Below the pieces are notes generated by a model that was not told where the DNA came from, did not search any database, and was given only the letters and a program-made list of their open reading frames with translations. Shown here in pieces: positions 1-8,800 of a DNA stretch of 64,000 bases (positions are counted from its first letter, which is position 1; the number at the start of each line of letters is the position of its first letter). The position numbers were made by a program, and so were the translations under genes. The DNA comes from Pseudoalteromonas peptidolytica (GTDB lineage: Bacteria; Pseudomonadota; Gammaproteobacteria; Enterobacterales; Alteromonadaceae), in NCBI RefSeq assembly GCF_012641745.1, contig NZ_WEHZ01000007.1, positions 1 to 64,000 of the forward strand, given 5' to 3'.

Positions 1-2
1 TG

Positions 3-101
3 CTCAAGCAGTGTGAATGCGGCTTACCGAGTCAACGCAGCAAATTGAAAACCGCTGGCTGGAACGACAAATTTAGGGCACAGGTATTCTTTGGTTTATA
101 A
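3..101 (+). CDS. C-terminal end of an unidentified protein (partial)
   Basis: A reading frame open from the window edge ends in TAA at 99-101 and gives 32 residues. It contains the CECG motif near the start and ends in FFGL. The start lies outside the window. The piece is too short to assign to a family, and it may be a chance frame. The gene that follows begins only 11 bases later, so the two could be cotranscribed if both are real. Confidence 0.3.
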   Translation, partial: LKQCECGLPSQRSKLKTAGWNDKFRAQVFFGL

Positions 102-112
102 GTAATCAAAGT

Positions 113-547
113 ATGCTCCGCCCCTGGCATGTTGTAAAAGCCTCCCAGTCAGATATTAATAATTATTTTGAAAAACAAGTGTTAAAACCTCAGAGCGGGC
201 ACGTGGAACATAGTCAATATGGAAAAATCGCTGTAACTGAAGAGCCTTATAAAACAGAATACAATGAATGTTTAAAACAATCGTTTTCGGGTGAGTCTTT
301 TATGTTTGGTGAATTGGAAGTGTCAGACCCTGAAAGATTAAAGCAATATTCTAGCGACTATTTAATGCATCGTCTTGCTTTTATCGTGCTTAAAAATAGT
401 AGAAGAGACGTGTCTATTAAACCAATATTCGACGACCAATCATTCAAGCCAATACTTAATGGTATTCAAAATTTAACAAGTAGAACGTTGGATTGTGTAA
501 AAAGTAAAGGCTGGGTTTATTTACCCAATAAGAAAAGTGAAAAATAA
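113..547 (+). CDS. Hypothetical protein, 144 aa
   Basis: Unrecognised protein of 144 residues with no signal peptide, membrane segment or motif I can name. It has an acidic and polar N-terminal half and ends in a lysine-rich tail. No good ribosome binding site precedes the ATG at 113, so the true start could be a later codon. Just after its stop at 545-547 lies an attC-like folded sequence (549-665). One gene followed at once by such a site is the layout of an integron cassette, but no integrase is in view. Base composition is AT-rich like the surrounding intergenic DNA. That the gene is real is likely; its function is unknown. Confidence 0.55.
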   Translation: MLRPWHVVKASQSDINNYFEKQVLKPQSGHVEHSQYGKIAVTEEPYKTEYNECLKQSFSGESFMFGELEVSDPERLKQYSSDYLMHRLAFIVLKNSRRDVSIKPIFDDQSFKPILNGIQNLTSRTLDCVKSKGWVYLPNKKSEK

Positions 548-548
548 A

Positions 549-665
549 TATAACAAGAAAATCAACGAATGGACTTAACAAGCTTGGCTGCTCTCGTACC
601 TCGCTTTTTTAGCCAAACTTTTATCAGTTCCTTATTGGGGCACTAGCCCATAGAAACTGTTATAC
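549..665 (+). other. attC-like recombination site candidate
   Basis: The outer ends pair: TATAACAAG at 549-557 against CTGTTATAC at 657-665. Inside, GGACTTAACAAGCTTGGCT (571-589) pairs imperfectly with AGCCAAACTTTTATCAGTTCC (611-631). Two nested imperfect arms around an unpaired centre, beginning TAACAA and ending GTTATAC, is the layout of integron attC sites of the Vibrio repeat type. The 3' end has about 16 extra bases before the GTTATAC core, which is atypical. The call is an inference from the fold only. Confidence 0.4.
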
Positions 666-811
666 GAAATTCATCTAATACAGCTGACGACCTAGCTCGT
701 TTTTGTCCAAATACGAGTTGAGTGAGTGTCTAATATCGCAATTAGATTTCAGATATTAACTTGCTGTTGAGCGGCTGAGTTTGGCACGATGCAACAGTAA
801 GATATACTCCT

Positions 812-846
812 TAAAATTGAGTAAGTATTAATACGATTGGTATAAA
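812..846 (-). repeat. Solo end of the TACCAATT repeat family (copy E)
   Basis: Read on the minus strand this begins TATACCAAT and continues as TTAATACTTACTCAA, matching the left end of the copies at 33609 and 47068. The match continues leftward on the plus strand (AACAGTA then GATATACTCC), which resembles the interior of the copy at 47068. The remaining part of a full copy is not recognisable, so this is a fragment. Confidence 0.6.
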
Positions 847-924
847 CTCGTTCGTTTTTTGCCAGCCTTAAGCAGGGTTATCTTTATCATTCGTCCCCAC
901 TTATCGTTAGATCATGTATCGTGG

Positions 925-2442
925 CTACTTTGGCGTGCGCTTAACCCTTCTCTTTAAGTTTGAGACATTGAGTTGCTGGATAATGATATCTATAAAGTGA
1001 GTTTGCTCTGCTGTGAGGTTGAAGGGTAATGCTTTAAACCTAAATTCATCACTAAACCCCAGTAATATAGCCTGTTTGAAATAGCGCTTGGCCTTAACAT
1101 TGTGTTGATGGTAAAGGCTAATAAGACCAAGGCTAAATACTAACTCAGGATCTTGGTTACCAGCTTCAATGAGAGTGAGGATGTCATTTTGGTATCTGTT
1201 TATCAATTTAGGCTGAGCGGTGAGTAATGATAAATATAATCGGCTAAATAAAGCATATTTCCCTTGTTTTTCAACAGTCAGCGATAAAGTGTCAACGGCT
1301 TGTTTATGATGGTATTCACTAAGATAAGAAAGGGCGGTGAACCAATTTAGCGCTTGAGAATGTGAAGCGGTGCTGGCTAATACATTAAGTTGTTGAGTCG
1401 CTGTTTTATGTTTTCCTTGTTGCTGCAAAAGCTTTATGTATTCCAGTTGCACCCAAGGAGATGCTTTTACTGTGGGACTTGCATTGTTATAAACGTTTTC
1501 AAACCACTGAGTCATATACATTTTGCGTAGGCAGTTAAGATAGGTAGCAACGATCTTTGGTTCGCTAGAGGAGCTTTCGTAGGCTTGGCGTGCTAACGGG
1601 TAGGCATTAATGGTATTGCCTTGTGACAAGTAGGACTCGGCTAAGTTTGCTTTAAGTAAAGGCCAGTCAGGCGTATCAGCGACCATTTCTGTGAGTTGCT
1701 GTTGTGCCAGACTATAGCGACCTTGTAGCGCATGGGCTTGAGCTTGAAGTCGCTGCGCTGATGGGCTGGTAGGGGTTAAATCAAGCGCTTTTTTTGCATT
1801 TATTAAACTTTGTTCGAGGGCATCTTCAGTTTGATTATATAATTTATGTTCATCTAGTAATGCTTGGCTTAAGCCTTTATAACTTTCATTTACAGCTGGC
1901 GAGGTATTAATGCTTTGCTGATACAGCGTGATGGCACGTAAATTATCTTCTGCGGTTTCCTGCGCAACATGTTGCTGCGCCACACTCAGCACCGTAACAG
2001 TGTTTTCTGCATGCTTTAATGTTGTGAGGAAGTATTGATAAATTCCTAACGCGAAGAGTAGAGCAAAACTAATTGCTGACACCGTGATAATCGAAAACCG
2101 TTTTGTGGTCGGCACCAGTGGCTGGTGATTCACTTTCTCTACAGTTGCACTAAGGCGGTATCCAAAGCTGCGTTCAGACACAATATACTCTGGCTGGATG
2201 GCATCATCATTAAGCTGTTTTCTTAATCTCGCTATTTGTTTTTTTATTGCATCATGGGTCACTATTCGCCCAAGCCATACCTGCTGTTCTAGTTGCTGAT
2301 AAGTCACAAGGTCGGGTGCATGTTCAATTAGGGTGAGCAATAATCTATGGCTCAGAGGTGTCAGTGTGTGACAGGTTTCATTATGGCTGATGGTGCGTGA
2401 ACTGACATCAAAATGCCATTTTTGATTCAATTGATACTGCAA
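925..2442 (-). CDS. CadC-type winged-helix transmembrane regulator with TPR periplasmic domain
   Basis: A one-component membrane regulator. Residues about 5-100 form an OmpR/PhoB-type winged helix; the recognition region runs through VTHDAIKKQIARLRKQL and the wing through SERSFGYRLSA. A single membrane helix follows at about 117-138, then some 360 residues rich in TPR-like helical pairs that should lie in the periplasm. This is the ToxR/CadC plan: cytoplasmic DNA binding, a membrane anchor and a periplasmic sensor. No phosphoacceptor domain is present. It is divergent from the serine hydrolase at 2581 with 138 bases between the starts, which suggests that it controls that gene. The signal sensed is unknown. 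Confidence 0.85.
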   Translation of the reverse strand: MQYQLNQKWHFDVSSRTISHNETCHTLTPLSHRLLLTLIEHAPDLVTYQQLEQQVWLGRIVTHDAIKKQIARLRKQLNDDAIQPEYIVSERSFGYRLSATVEKVNHQPLVPTTKRFSIITVSAISFALLFALGIYQYFLTTLKHAENTVTVLSVAQQHVAQETAEDNLRAITLYQQSINTSPAVNESYKGLSQALLDEHKLYNQTEDALEQSLINAKKALDLTPTSPSAQRLQAQAHALQGRYSLAQQQLTEMVADTPDWPLLKANLAESYLSQGNTINAYPLARQAYESSSSEPKIVATYLNCLRKMYMTQWFENVYNNASPTVKASPWVQLEYIKLLQQQGKHKTATQQLNVLASTASHSQALNWFTALSYLSEYHHKQAVDTLSLTVEKQGKYALFSRLYLSLLTAQPKLINRYQNDILTLIEAGNQDPELVFSLGLISLYHQHNVKAKRYFKQAILLGFSDEFRFKALPFNLTAEQTHFIDIIIQQLNVSNLKRRVKRTPK

Positions 2443-2580
2443 TTTATAAATCCTATTTTTATTATTTTATTGATTTAAAAGCTTTTAATTTTTATGTCAC
2501 TTAAAGTCACTCAAGCACACTAGCAAGCCAACAACAGATCCGTAGAGTAAGGTGTGTCATCATAATAAACAAGGATTTAC

Positions 2581-4023
2581 ATGAAAGTACTCGTTAATTT
2601 ACTGTTGTTTTTGTATTTATTTTCCCTGTCTGCTGATGCAGCAGAGCCGTTACAACAGAAGCTAGATAGTTATATCGCGCAGTATCATCAGATTAAAGAG
2701 TTCGATGGTGCGGTTTTGATTGCGCAAGGGTCAGACATTTTATTACAGCAGGGTTATGGATTTGCCAATATTGAGTGGCAAATAGCAAACCAGCCCAGTA
2801 CTAAATTTAAGCTTGCATCGGTGACAAAACAGTTTACGGCTGTTTTGGTTTTACAACAGGTGGAGCAAGGTCGTATTAACCTCGATGCCAATATTGTTAG
2901 CTATCTGCCGGAATATAGAAACGATACAGGAAGGCAAATTACCATACGGCAATTACTTAATCATACGTCGGGTCTTCCTGATGTATTTAGACATCCAGAA
3001 TTTCGTCGTGTACAAAGCCATAACCCTTACCACAGAGATGAATTTATCAAGATATTCTGCTCAGGTGACTTACGGTTTAAGCCAGGCTCGGCATTTCGTT
3101 ACAGCAATGCCGGTTACACCATACTTGGGCGGATCCTTGAACGTGTGACAGGAAAAAGTTACTGGCAACTACTTGAAACGCACATATTGTTGCCACTTGA
3201 TATGAAAGATACAGGATTTGCCGACCATAAGAAATTGATTAAAGGCCTAGCTAGTGGTTACGATACGACGCTAGCGGGCGTAAAACACGCGGACTTTATA
3301 GATATGAGCGTGCCTTTTTCAGCAGGTGCAATGTACTCAACAGTACAAGATATGTATAAATGGGATCGTGCGCTTTATCACGACAAGTTATTATCTCCGG
3401 AGTTAAAGTCATTGTTGTTTATCCCCTCCAAGCATAGAAATTATGGCTTTGGTTGGGAAATAAACAAACAAAAAGTCGCGAACCAAACGAAAACACTGGT
3501 TCATCACAGTGGCGGAATTCCCGGGTTTGGCGCAAAGATCACAAGAGTGCTGGAAGACCAAACCGTAATCATTTTGTTGGACAATACAGGTGGTGCACCG
3601 CTTACAGATATGGTGAACGGCTTACTTGATATACTCGCGGGTAAAGCAGTGCAAGTTCCAAGGTTAAGTGCAGAGCGAACGCTGTTTGCAACCATTACTG
3701 CACAAGACGTTGCTGCAGCAATAAAAAGTTATCAGCAACAAGTGCATGAAGGGCAGGGGTTTAGCGAGCGCCGACTAAACCGTTTCGGCTATCAATTACT
3801 TGAAGTTGGTGCTTACCATGCGGCTATCGAGTTTTTTAAGGTAAATGTTGCTGCACATCCAAAAAGTGTGAACACCTATGACAGCCTTGCAGAAGCGCAT
3901 CTCAAGCAGGGAGATAAGAAAAGCGCACAAGCTATTTATCAACAATTATTGCAATTAGACAGCCAACATGAAACGGCGAGGGCATTTGTGGAATCCAATC
4001 GTCGCGCTCAGCAATTACCTTAG
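2581..4023 (+). CDS. Serine hydrolase of the beta-lactamase/class C family with C-terminal TPR
   Basis: Exported protein of 480 residues with a signal peptide cleaved near residue 20 (ADA/AEP). The beta-lactamase-fold motifs are intact: SxxK as Ser80-Val-Thr-Lys83, the Tyr174-Ser-Asn triad, and HHSGG at 308-312 in place of KTG. These belong to the esterase/penicillin-binding-protein-like group (PF00144), which includes D-aminopeptidases and esterases as well as AmpC. After about residue 370 there is a linker and a short TPR region. The ribosome site AAGGA lies before ATG 2581. Substrate cannot be predicted and there is no reason to call it a resistance enzyme. The likely partner is the divergent CadC-type regulator. 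Confidence 0.85.
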   Translation: MKVLVNLLLFLYLFSLSADAAEPLQQKLDSYIAQYHQIKEFDGAVLIAQGSDILLQQGYGFANIEWQIANQPSTKFKLASVTKQFTAVLVLQQVEQGRINLDANIVSYLPEYRNDTGRQITIRQLLNHTSGLPDVFRHPEFRRVQSHNPYHRDEFIKIFCSGDLRFKPGSAFRYSNAGYTILGRILERVTGKSYWQLLETHILLPLDMKDTGFADHKKLIKGLASGYDTTLAGVKHADFIDMSVPFSAGAMYSTVQDMYKWDRALYHDKLLSPELKSLLFIPSKHRNYGFGWEINKQKVANQTKTLVHHSGGIPGFGAKITRVLEDQTVIILLDNTGGAPLTDMVNGLLDILAGKAVQVPRLSAERTLFATITAQDVAAAIKSYQQQVHEGQGFSERRLNRFGYQLLEVGAYHAAIEFFKVNVAAHPKSVNTYDSLAEAHLKQGDKKSAQAIYQQLLQLDSQHETARAFVESNRRAQQLP

Positions 4024-4040
4024 CTAATAAGCGCGACGAT
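3998..4040. terminator. Hairpin between convergent genes
   Basis: ATCGTCGCGCT (3998-4008) pairs with AGCGCGACGAT (4030-4040), an 11-bp perfect stem with a 21-base loop. It spans the stop codon of the serine hydrolase and lies before the end of the convergent chemoreceptor gene. There is no T tract, so terminator function is only probable. Confidence 0.45.
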
Positions 4041-4061
4041 GGTTTGAGCAGATGAGTGACC

Positions 4062-5690
4062 TTAGAGCGTGAATCTATCTACTTGTGCTTTAAGGTCATG
4101 AGCCAGTTTACTCATTTCATTACATGCAGTGGCCGTTTGGTTTGCACCTTCGGTCATTTCAACCGCTGAATAGTTGATTGTCTCAATATTTTTGTTCAGC
4201 TCTTCTGAAACAACGGATTGTTGATGGCAGGCAGAAGCGATTTGTGTGCTCATGGCAGCAATACTGTCTATTTGGCTTTCAATTTGTTGGATCATGTTAC
4301 CTGCGACTTCTGACTGCTCTACACAAAGTGCTATTCCTTGTTCACAGCTTTTGGTCGCGATACCCGTTTCTTTTGACTTGGTTTGTAGATCATTAACAAT
4401 CTCTACAATTTGTGTGGTGGAATCCTGTGTTCTTTGTGCAAGAGAACGCACCTCATCGGCGACAACGGCAAAGCCTCGACCTTGCGCCCCAGCACGGGCG
4501 GCCTCAATTGCAGCATTTAAAGCCAATAAATTGGTTTGCTCTGCAATTTCTCGGATCACATCAACGACTACATTGATATTGTGAGAGTTCTTTTCAAGGT
4601 TATTGGCAAGCTCACCAGCTGAGGAAACGGTTTCTGCAACGTCTGAAATATGACTAATATTGGATTTAAGGGCACTGCTACCTTCTTTGGCTTTATCACT
4701 CGCTTGAGTTGCTGACTCAGCCCCCATTTCTGTACTTTTAGCCACTTCACTGATCGCAGCTTGCATTTGAGTCATTGCTGAGGCGACCGATTGTAATTCA
4801 TTTTGCTGCGTATTCATGCCTTGTGCGTTTTGATAGGAAATAGCATTTACTTCTTCGACCGCAGCGGTTAGTTGAATTGCAGAGTCATTAATCATGGTGA
4901 TTAAGGCATGTAGTTGCGCACGCATTTTTTCCAAAGACTGAGTCAGCAAGCCCAGTTCGTTGTTACCGAGATCTTCAAGTACAATCGCGTGGTTTAGCTC
5001 GCCTCGAGCAATCTTACTTGCAAGTGAAACTGATACCGCTAACGGTGTTTTAATAGCCTTACTCAGCGCTAAACAAATCAGAACAATAGTTATTGCGATT
5101 AATAGGCCTGAGATAGCGAGTGTAAATAAAGAACTTTTTACAGCGGCAATAGCCTTGCGCTCAGACTGCTCTACGCTCTTATTATTCAGTGCTTCAAGCT
5201 CGGTTAGCTCTGACATGGCTTTAGCAAAAAGTGGGTAGCTATCTAAAATTATACGGTTTGCTTCGGTAGCGTTCCCACTTAAAATTAAACTTTCATAATG
5301 ATATGTAGCGTCAGCATATCGTTGCCAAGCATAGATAAACTCATTAAAGAGTGCTTTTTCTTCCGCACTAACAGGCAATGATTTATATAAATTAACCTTA
5401 TCATTTAATGACCTTTTAAGGTCTCTTAGGATCTCTAGCCATTCACTAACCAATTCATTTTCTGGGTTTAAAGCCGTACTAAACTCATCCTTTCTTATTG
5501 TAGACAAATCAATCTTTATATTCTTGACTGTCTCTACAGAAGGAATACTCGTTCTGACAATGTAGTTCAGGTTAGCGTTTATTTCATTCATGCCCTTGTA
5601 GCTCAAAAGGCCCACGGTAACGAAAATGATAAAGACAGAGGTGAAACTTAAAACTATTTGATTTGCGATAGAGAGTTTTTTTACATTCAT
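4062..5690 (-). CDS. Methyl-accepting chemotaxis protein
   Basis: A transmembrane chemoreceptor of 542 residues. Membrane helix 1 is at about 12-33 and helix 2 at about 183-210; between them lies a roughly 150-residue periplasmic four-helix-bundle ligand domain. A HAMP domain follows (about 205-260), then the long coiled-coil signalling domain with the conserved hairpin tip [18 protein letters not shown]. No CheR/CheB-binding pentapeptide is seen at the C-terminus. It signals to CheA/CheW, which are not in this window. It stands alone and ends next to the convergent serine hydrolase. Ligand unknown. Confidence 0.95.
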   Translation of the reverse strand: MNVKKLSIANQIVLSFTSVFIIFVTVGLLSYKGMNEINANLNYIVRTSIPSVETVKNIKIDLSTIRKDEFSTALNPENELVSEWLEILRDLKRSLNDKVNLYKSLPVSAEEKALFNEFIYAWQRYADATYHYESLILSGNATEANRIILDSYPLFAKAMSELTELEALNNKSVEQSERKAIAAVKSSLFTLAISGLLIAITIVLICLALSKAIKTPLAVSVSLASKIARGELNHAIVLEDLGNNELGLLTQSLEKMRAQLHALITMINDSAIQLTAAVEEVNAISYQNAQGMNTQQNELQSVASAMTQMQAAISEVAKSTEMGAESATQASDKAKEGSSALKSNISHISDVAETVSSAGELANNLEKNSHNINVVVDVIREIAEQTNLLALNAAIEAARAGAQGRGFAVVADEVRSLAQRTQDSTTQIVEIVNDLQTKSKETGIATKSCEQGIALCVEQSEVAGNMIQQIESQIDSIAAMSTQIASACHQQSVVSEELNKNIETINYSAVEMTEGANQTATACNEMSKLAHDLKAQVDRFTL

Positions 5691-6307
5691 TAGTACAGCT
5701 CAATAAACCCATTTGCTTATGTTGAAATTTGATTTTGGATTATATTTTAATCTTTATAAAAATATGAAATTAAATCTTTTTTGCGAATGTTTTAAGTTTG
5801 TTCCTTTTGTTGATAAAAGCCTAAATTAAGCGTGGGTTTTTATGCGCAGTTTTGAACTAATTCTTCGAGTAATAAAAAGTAAACTGCTTTTATTTTGAGG
5901 TTTTTCTACATTTTTTATTGTTTTACTTTAATGCTAAGCAATCTTTTAAGTGAAAAATTGAATGAAAATTCATGAGGTGATAAATGTTAAAAAACATATG
6001 TAAAGGCTAAATTGGTAAACAAAAAAGTGTCAACTTAGTTGGATTCTGAGCTGACCGCTGATTTAACTCATCTGGATGTTAGTGAGGAGGCAAGTTAACG
6101 CATTGATTTTTTTATTTATCTTAAATTACATTTTTGATCTTTGGTATTTCAGTGAGTTAACGGCTGATCTTGAGCTAAAATTCTCAAGTATTGATAATGT
6201 GTTTTACAGCATTACCTGAAAATCTTTAGAAACATTAGTAAATTTTGTGACATTACATTTTGTTACGGTATGTCATGGTAGAAATGATAGCGATAAAGAG
6301 GGTTGCG
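5691..6307. other. 617-bp gene-free stretch
   Basis: Very AT-rich DNA between divergent genes (chemoreceptor leftward, rhodanese rightward). Several short frames start here, but none exceeds about 20 residues with a ribosome site. No repeat or strong hairpin was seen. It presumably carries both promoters. Confidence 0.6.
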
Positions 6308-6682
6308 ATGAAAAAATTGATTATTGGCCTACTCATTTTTGTAAGTAGTGCATGTTTGGCTCAGTCAACAGACAAAATCACACAGCATCAGCTGTTAGTG
6401 AATCAGATGTCTGTTTCACCATTTACCATTATTGATGTGAGAAGCGCAGCCGAGTTTAGCGACGGACATATCAAAGGTGCGATTAATATACCGTTTGATG
6501 AAATAGACCAACACCAAGAGGCTCTCTCAAAGCTGCGTGGTGACACTTTGGTGGTGTATTGTCGCTCAGGACGCCGTGCAGGTATTTTTATCAAGGAGCT
6601 GCTGCCAAAAGGGTATAAATTGAAGCATTTAGAGGGAGATATGCAAAAATGGCAGGCATCGTCTATGCCGATTGTGAACTAA
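6308..6682 (+). CDS. Periplasmic rhodanese-like protein
   Basis: Single rhodanese domain of the short type. The start at ATG 6308 is chosen because AGAGGG precedes it and the protein then opens with a clean signal peptide (MKKLIIGLL...CLAQS); an upstream in-frame ATG would only add unsupported residues. The active-site loop is CRSGRR with its catalytic cysteine, and the DVR..EF..GHI..A.NIP signature is present. Such proteins transfer sulfane sulfur or guard redox state. The cellular role is not deducible. It stands alone, with a weak hairpin (TTATGGCT/AGCCATAA at 6737-6761) after it. Confidence 0.88.
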   Translation: MKKLIIGLLIFVSSACLAQSTDKITQHQLLVNQMSVSPFTIIDVRSAAEFSDGHIKGAINIPFDEIDQHQEALSKLRGDTLVVYCRSGRRAGIFIKELLPKGYKLKHLEGDMQKWQASSMPIVN

Positions 6683-6837
6683 CACCTTTTCAGCGCTAGG
6701 GCTTATCTCAACTGCAATAATTATGAAGGCCAATCCTTATGGCTCCCTGTGGTAGCCATAAAACAAGGTTGCGTTTGGTACAGCTGTTAGTTTAAAGTAC
6801 CATACGATTTATATATGGTTCATAGTTGGTTTATATT

Positions 6838-7038
6838 GTGGGTATAGTCAAAATCTCAGATGAATTACATGATGAAGTACGTGAGGCAAGCACGGTTATG
6901 TCTCGTTCAATCAATGCACAAGCAGAGTTTTGGATAAAAGTAGGGCGTCTGGCTGAGGAAAACCCCACCATGACATTTATTGAAATCATTGCAGCAGAAA
7001 GGCAACGCGTTAAGGCGCGAGAATACCAAGGGAAGTAG
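6838..7038 (+). CDS. ParD-like antitoxin-family protein
   Basis: A 66-residue protein opening MGIVKISDELHDEVREAS and containing MSRSINAQAEFWIKVG, typical of the ParD_like family (PF11903), predicted ribbon-helix-helix DNA binders. GTG 6838 is chosen because the family starts MGIVKIS; an in-frame TTG at 6826 would add four residues. The stop TAG (7036-7038) is one base before the GTG of the methionine aminopeptidase, so the two are translationally linked. No ParE or other toxin-like gene is adjacent; the partner here is an aminopeptidase. Antitoxin function is therefore an assumption from family name only. Confidence 0.82.
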   Translation: MGIVKISDELHDEVREASTVMSRSINAQAEFWIKVGRLAEENPTMTFIEIIAAERQRVKAREYQGK

Positions 7039-7039
7039 T

Positions 7040-7810
7040 GTGCAGCAGGTAACAATCAAAACAGCCGATGAAATTGAGCTGATGCGTGAAAGTAGCAGTT
7101 TACTTACGCGAGTGTTTGACTATATCGATAGCTGGATTGAGCCCAGTATTTCTACGCTGGAGATTAATGACAGAGTACACAACTTTATTGTGGATAAGCT
7201 AAATGCACGTCCGGCAAGTTTAGGTCAATATGGTTATCAATTTGTGCTCAATAGTTCAGTGAACGAGGTTGTGTGCCATGGCGTACCGAGTAAATCGCAA
7301 CTGCTGAAATCATCAGATATCGTGAACATCGATATTACTTTAGAGAAAAATGGCTTTATCAGTGACTCCAGCAAAATGTATGTGATGCCTGAAGCGCTGT
7401 TACCGGCTAGAAGACTCGTTGAAACAACCTACCAAGCAATGTGGGCTGGGATCCGCATAGTAAAACCTGGCGCTAAGCTTGGCGATATTGGCTCGGCGAT
7501 CCAGCGCGTTGCAGAGCAAGCAGGGTATAGTGTGGTGCGAGAATACTGCGGCCACGGCATTGGTAAAGAAATGCACGAAGGCCCCAATGTTTTACACTAC
7601 GGTAAGCCAAATACAGGCATGGTGCTAAAACCGGGGATGACCTTTACCATAGAGCCGATGATCAACCAAGGCAATGCTAAAATTAAAACCAAGAAAGACG
7701 GTTGGACGGTAGTGACACGAGATAAAAAACTCTCAGCACAATGGGAGCATACCGTATTGGTAACCGAGCAAGGCTATGAAGTATTGACACTTAGAGCAGA
7801 GGAAGTGTAA
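7040..7810 (+). CDS. map: Type I methionine aminopeptidase
   Basis: Removes the initiator methionine from nascent proteins. GTG 7040 is chosen: AGGGAAG lies just upstream and the protein then begins at the family's usual place; longer frames would overlap the ParD-like gene. The metal ligands are all visible: Asp in NIDITLE, Asp in SDSSKM, His in CGHGIGKEMHEGP, Glu in FTIEPM and Glu in QWEHTVLVTEQG. The substrate His is in EVVCHGVP. Length is 256 aa against 264 in E. coli. It is not beside rpsB as the essential copy usually is, so this may be a second, accessory map gene paired with the ParD-like gene. Confidence 0.92.
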   Translation: MQQVTIKTADEIELMRESSSLLTRVFDYIDSWIEPSISTLEINDRVHNFIVDKLNARPASLGQYGYQFVLNSSVNEVVCHGVPSKSQLLKSSDIVNIDITLEKNGFISDSSKMYVMPEALLPARRLVETTYQAMWAGIRIVKPGAKLGDIGSAIQRVAEQAGYSVVREYCGHGIGKEMHEGPNVLHYGKPNTGMVLKPGMTFTIEPMINQGNAKIKTKKDGWTVVTRDKKLSAQWEHTVLVTEQGYEVLTLRAEEV

Positions 7811-7831
7811 GCCTCGGGCGTGCTTACACTT

Positions 7832-7990
7832 GTATCAATTAATCTTAATACTTGCTCAATTTGAAGTAACAAAGCTGACGCTAACATTTTGCCATGCCTA
7901 TCGCGTAGATATCTTGGCGATAGTGGGGGGCGGCAGCAGTGTTATCGACAAGGTTTTCTCGTCTCAAAATAGATTACTTAATTGGTATTA
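7832..7990 (+). repeat. TACCAATT-family intergenic repeat, copy A
   Basis: The left end ATCAATTAATCTTAATACTT and following TGCTCAATTTGAAG match the copies at 33609 and 47068. The right end, GTTATCGACAAGGTTTTCTC then TTAATTGGTATTA, matches the right end of copy B. The middle (about 7890-7940) resembles copy D at 55812. The right end runs over the last codons of the convergent cmoM gene. Confidence 0.75.
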
Positions 7991-8780
7991 ACATCAGGTG
8001 AGTATACCGGCCAATAGAGGCGTATGGCTCTTGGCGGTTGTATTTAAGCTCTAACTCAAGCAAAGCATCAAAATCATCATCAGCCTTGTTAAGCTCTCTT
8101 AAGTAGTCATGAAAACAGCGTACACCGGTTTTTTGCGCGATAGTTAGCTTAGCTGCTTCTAGCCAAGCCGCCATGTCAGCTTGTTTGATTGGATTATTTG
8201 GGCTAAGTCCTACCTTTTGTTTAACCTTGAGCCCCTTTTGCACATAATCAAAGTTACCGTAGACCATGTTTGCCATTAAATGTGCCTCGTGATTGAAATA
8301 CATCAAAGAAAGGGCGCCACTTGGTGACACTTGCGCTTTGAGTAAATCAATCGCACTTCGTTGGTCCACTAGCCATTCTAGTACTGCGTGACACATGACC
8401 AAGTCGAATTGCCCTAAGCTCAGTTGTGCTATTTCTTGTAATGGCGCACGGATAAAGCGCATCCGCTCACACAGTCCCGCTTCATTTGCCCGAGTTCTGG
8501 CAAGTTCAAGCATCTCGTCAGAGATATCGATAACGGTAACATGGTGCCCAAGCGCGGCTAAGTAAAGTGCTAACTGTCCTTGACCTCCTCCCACATCGAG
8601 CACCCGTTTATCAGTTGCGTGACCAAGCCAGTCAAGTTGCGCATGCAGGTCTCGCTGTAACACCGCCTCTCTGATCTTCCCTTTGTTGGTTCCATAGATG
8701 TTATTTTTAAACTTATGTGTAAGTTCACCAAAATTTCTATCTGATGGAGCAGGCTTGCCTTGATGTTTTCTTTTCGCCAT
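7974..8780 (-). CDS. cmoM: tRNA uridine 5-oxyacetic acid methyltransferase CmoM
   Basis: SAM-dependent methyltransferase that makes the methyl ester of cmo5U at the tRNA wobble position. The CmoM signature near the N-terminus is clear (DRNFGELTHKF, NNIYGTNKGKIREAVL). Motif I is VLDVGGGQGQLAL, followed by the acidic VIDISDEML and the MCHAVLEWL motif. Length is 268 aa, close to the family, with a short basic N-terminal extension. Its last residues LIPIK and stop lie in the right end of repeat copy A, so the repeat has shaped the C-terminus. It lies 20 bases after the Nif3 gene and may be cotranscribed with it. Confidence 0.9.
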   Translation of the reverse strand: MAKRKHQGKPAPSDRNFGELTHKFKNNIYGTNKGKIREAVLQRDLHAQLDWLGHATDKRVLDVGGGQGQLALYLAALGHHVTVIDISDEMLELARTRANEAGLCERMRFIRAPLQEIAQLSLGQFDLVMCHAVLEWLVDQRSAIDLLKAQVSPSGALSLMYFNHEAHLMANMVYGNFDYVQKGLKVKQKVGLSPNNPIKQADMAAWLEAAKLTIAQKTGVRCFHDYLRELNKADDDFDALLELELKYNRQEPYASIGRYTHLMLIPIK

Positions 8781-8800
8781 ATTGCAATATTTACTTGTAC

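Larger units (their letters stand above)
548..924. other. 377-bp gene-free stretch
   Basis: Holds the attC-like structure (549-665), a small hairpin TCTAAT/ATTAGA near 729-746, and an end of the intergenic repeat family in reverse orientation (812-846). No further coding frame is convincing. Confidence 0.6.

Noticed and set aside
2581..4023. Beta-lactam resistance gene
   Set aside because: Has the SxxK/YxN fold but HSG in place of KTG and a TPR tail; this fits esterase/peptidase-like members, not a resistance enzyme.
4246..4584. 112-residue plus-strand frame within the chemoreceptor
   Set aside because: Mirror of the low-complexity signalling coiled coil; no start signal.
6838..7038. Classical ParDE toxin-antitoxin system
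   Set aside because: No ParE or other small toxin gene follows; the partner is a full-length aminopeptidase.
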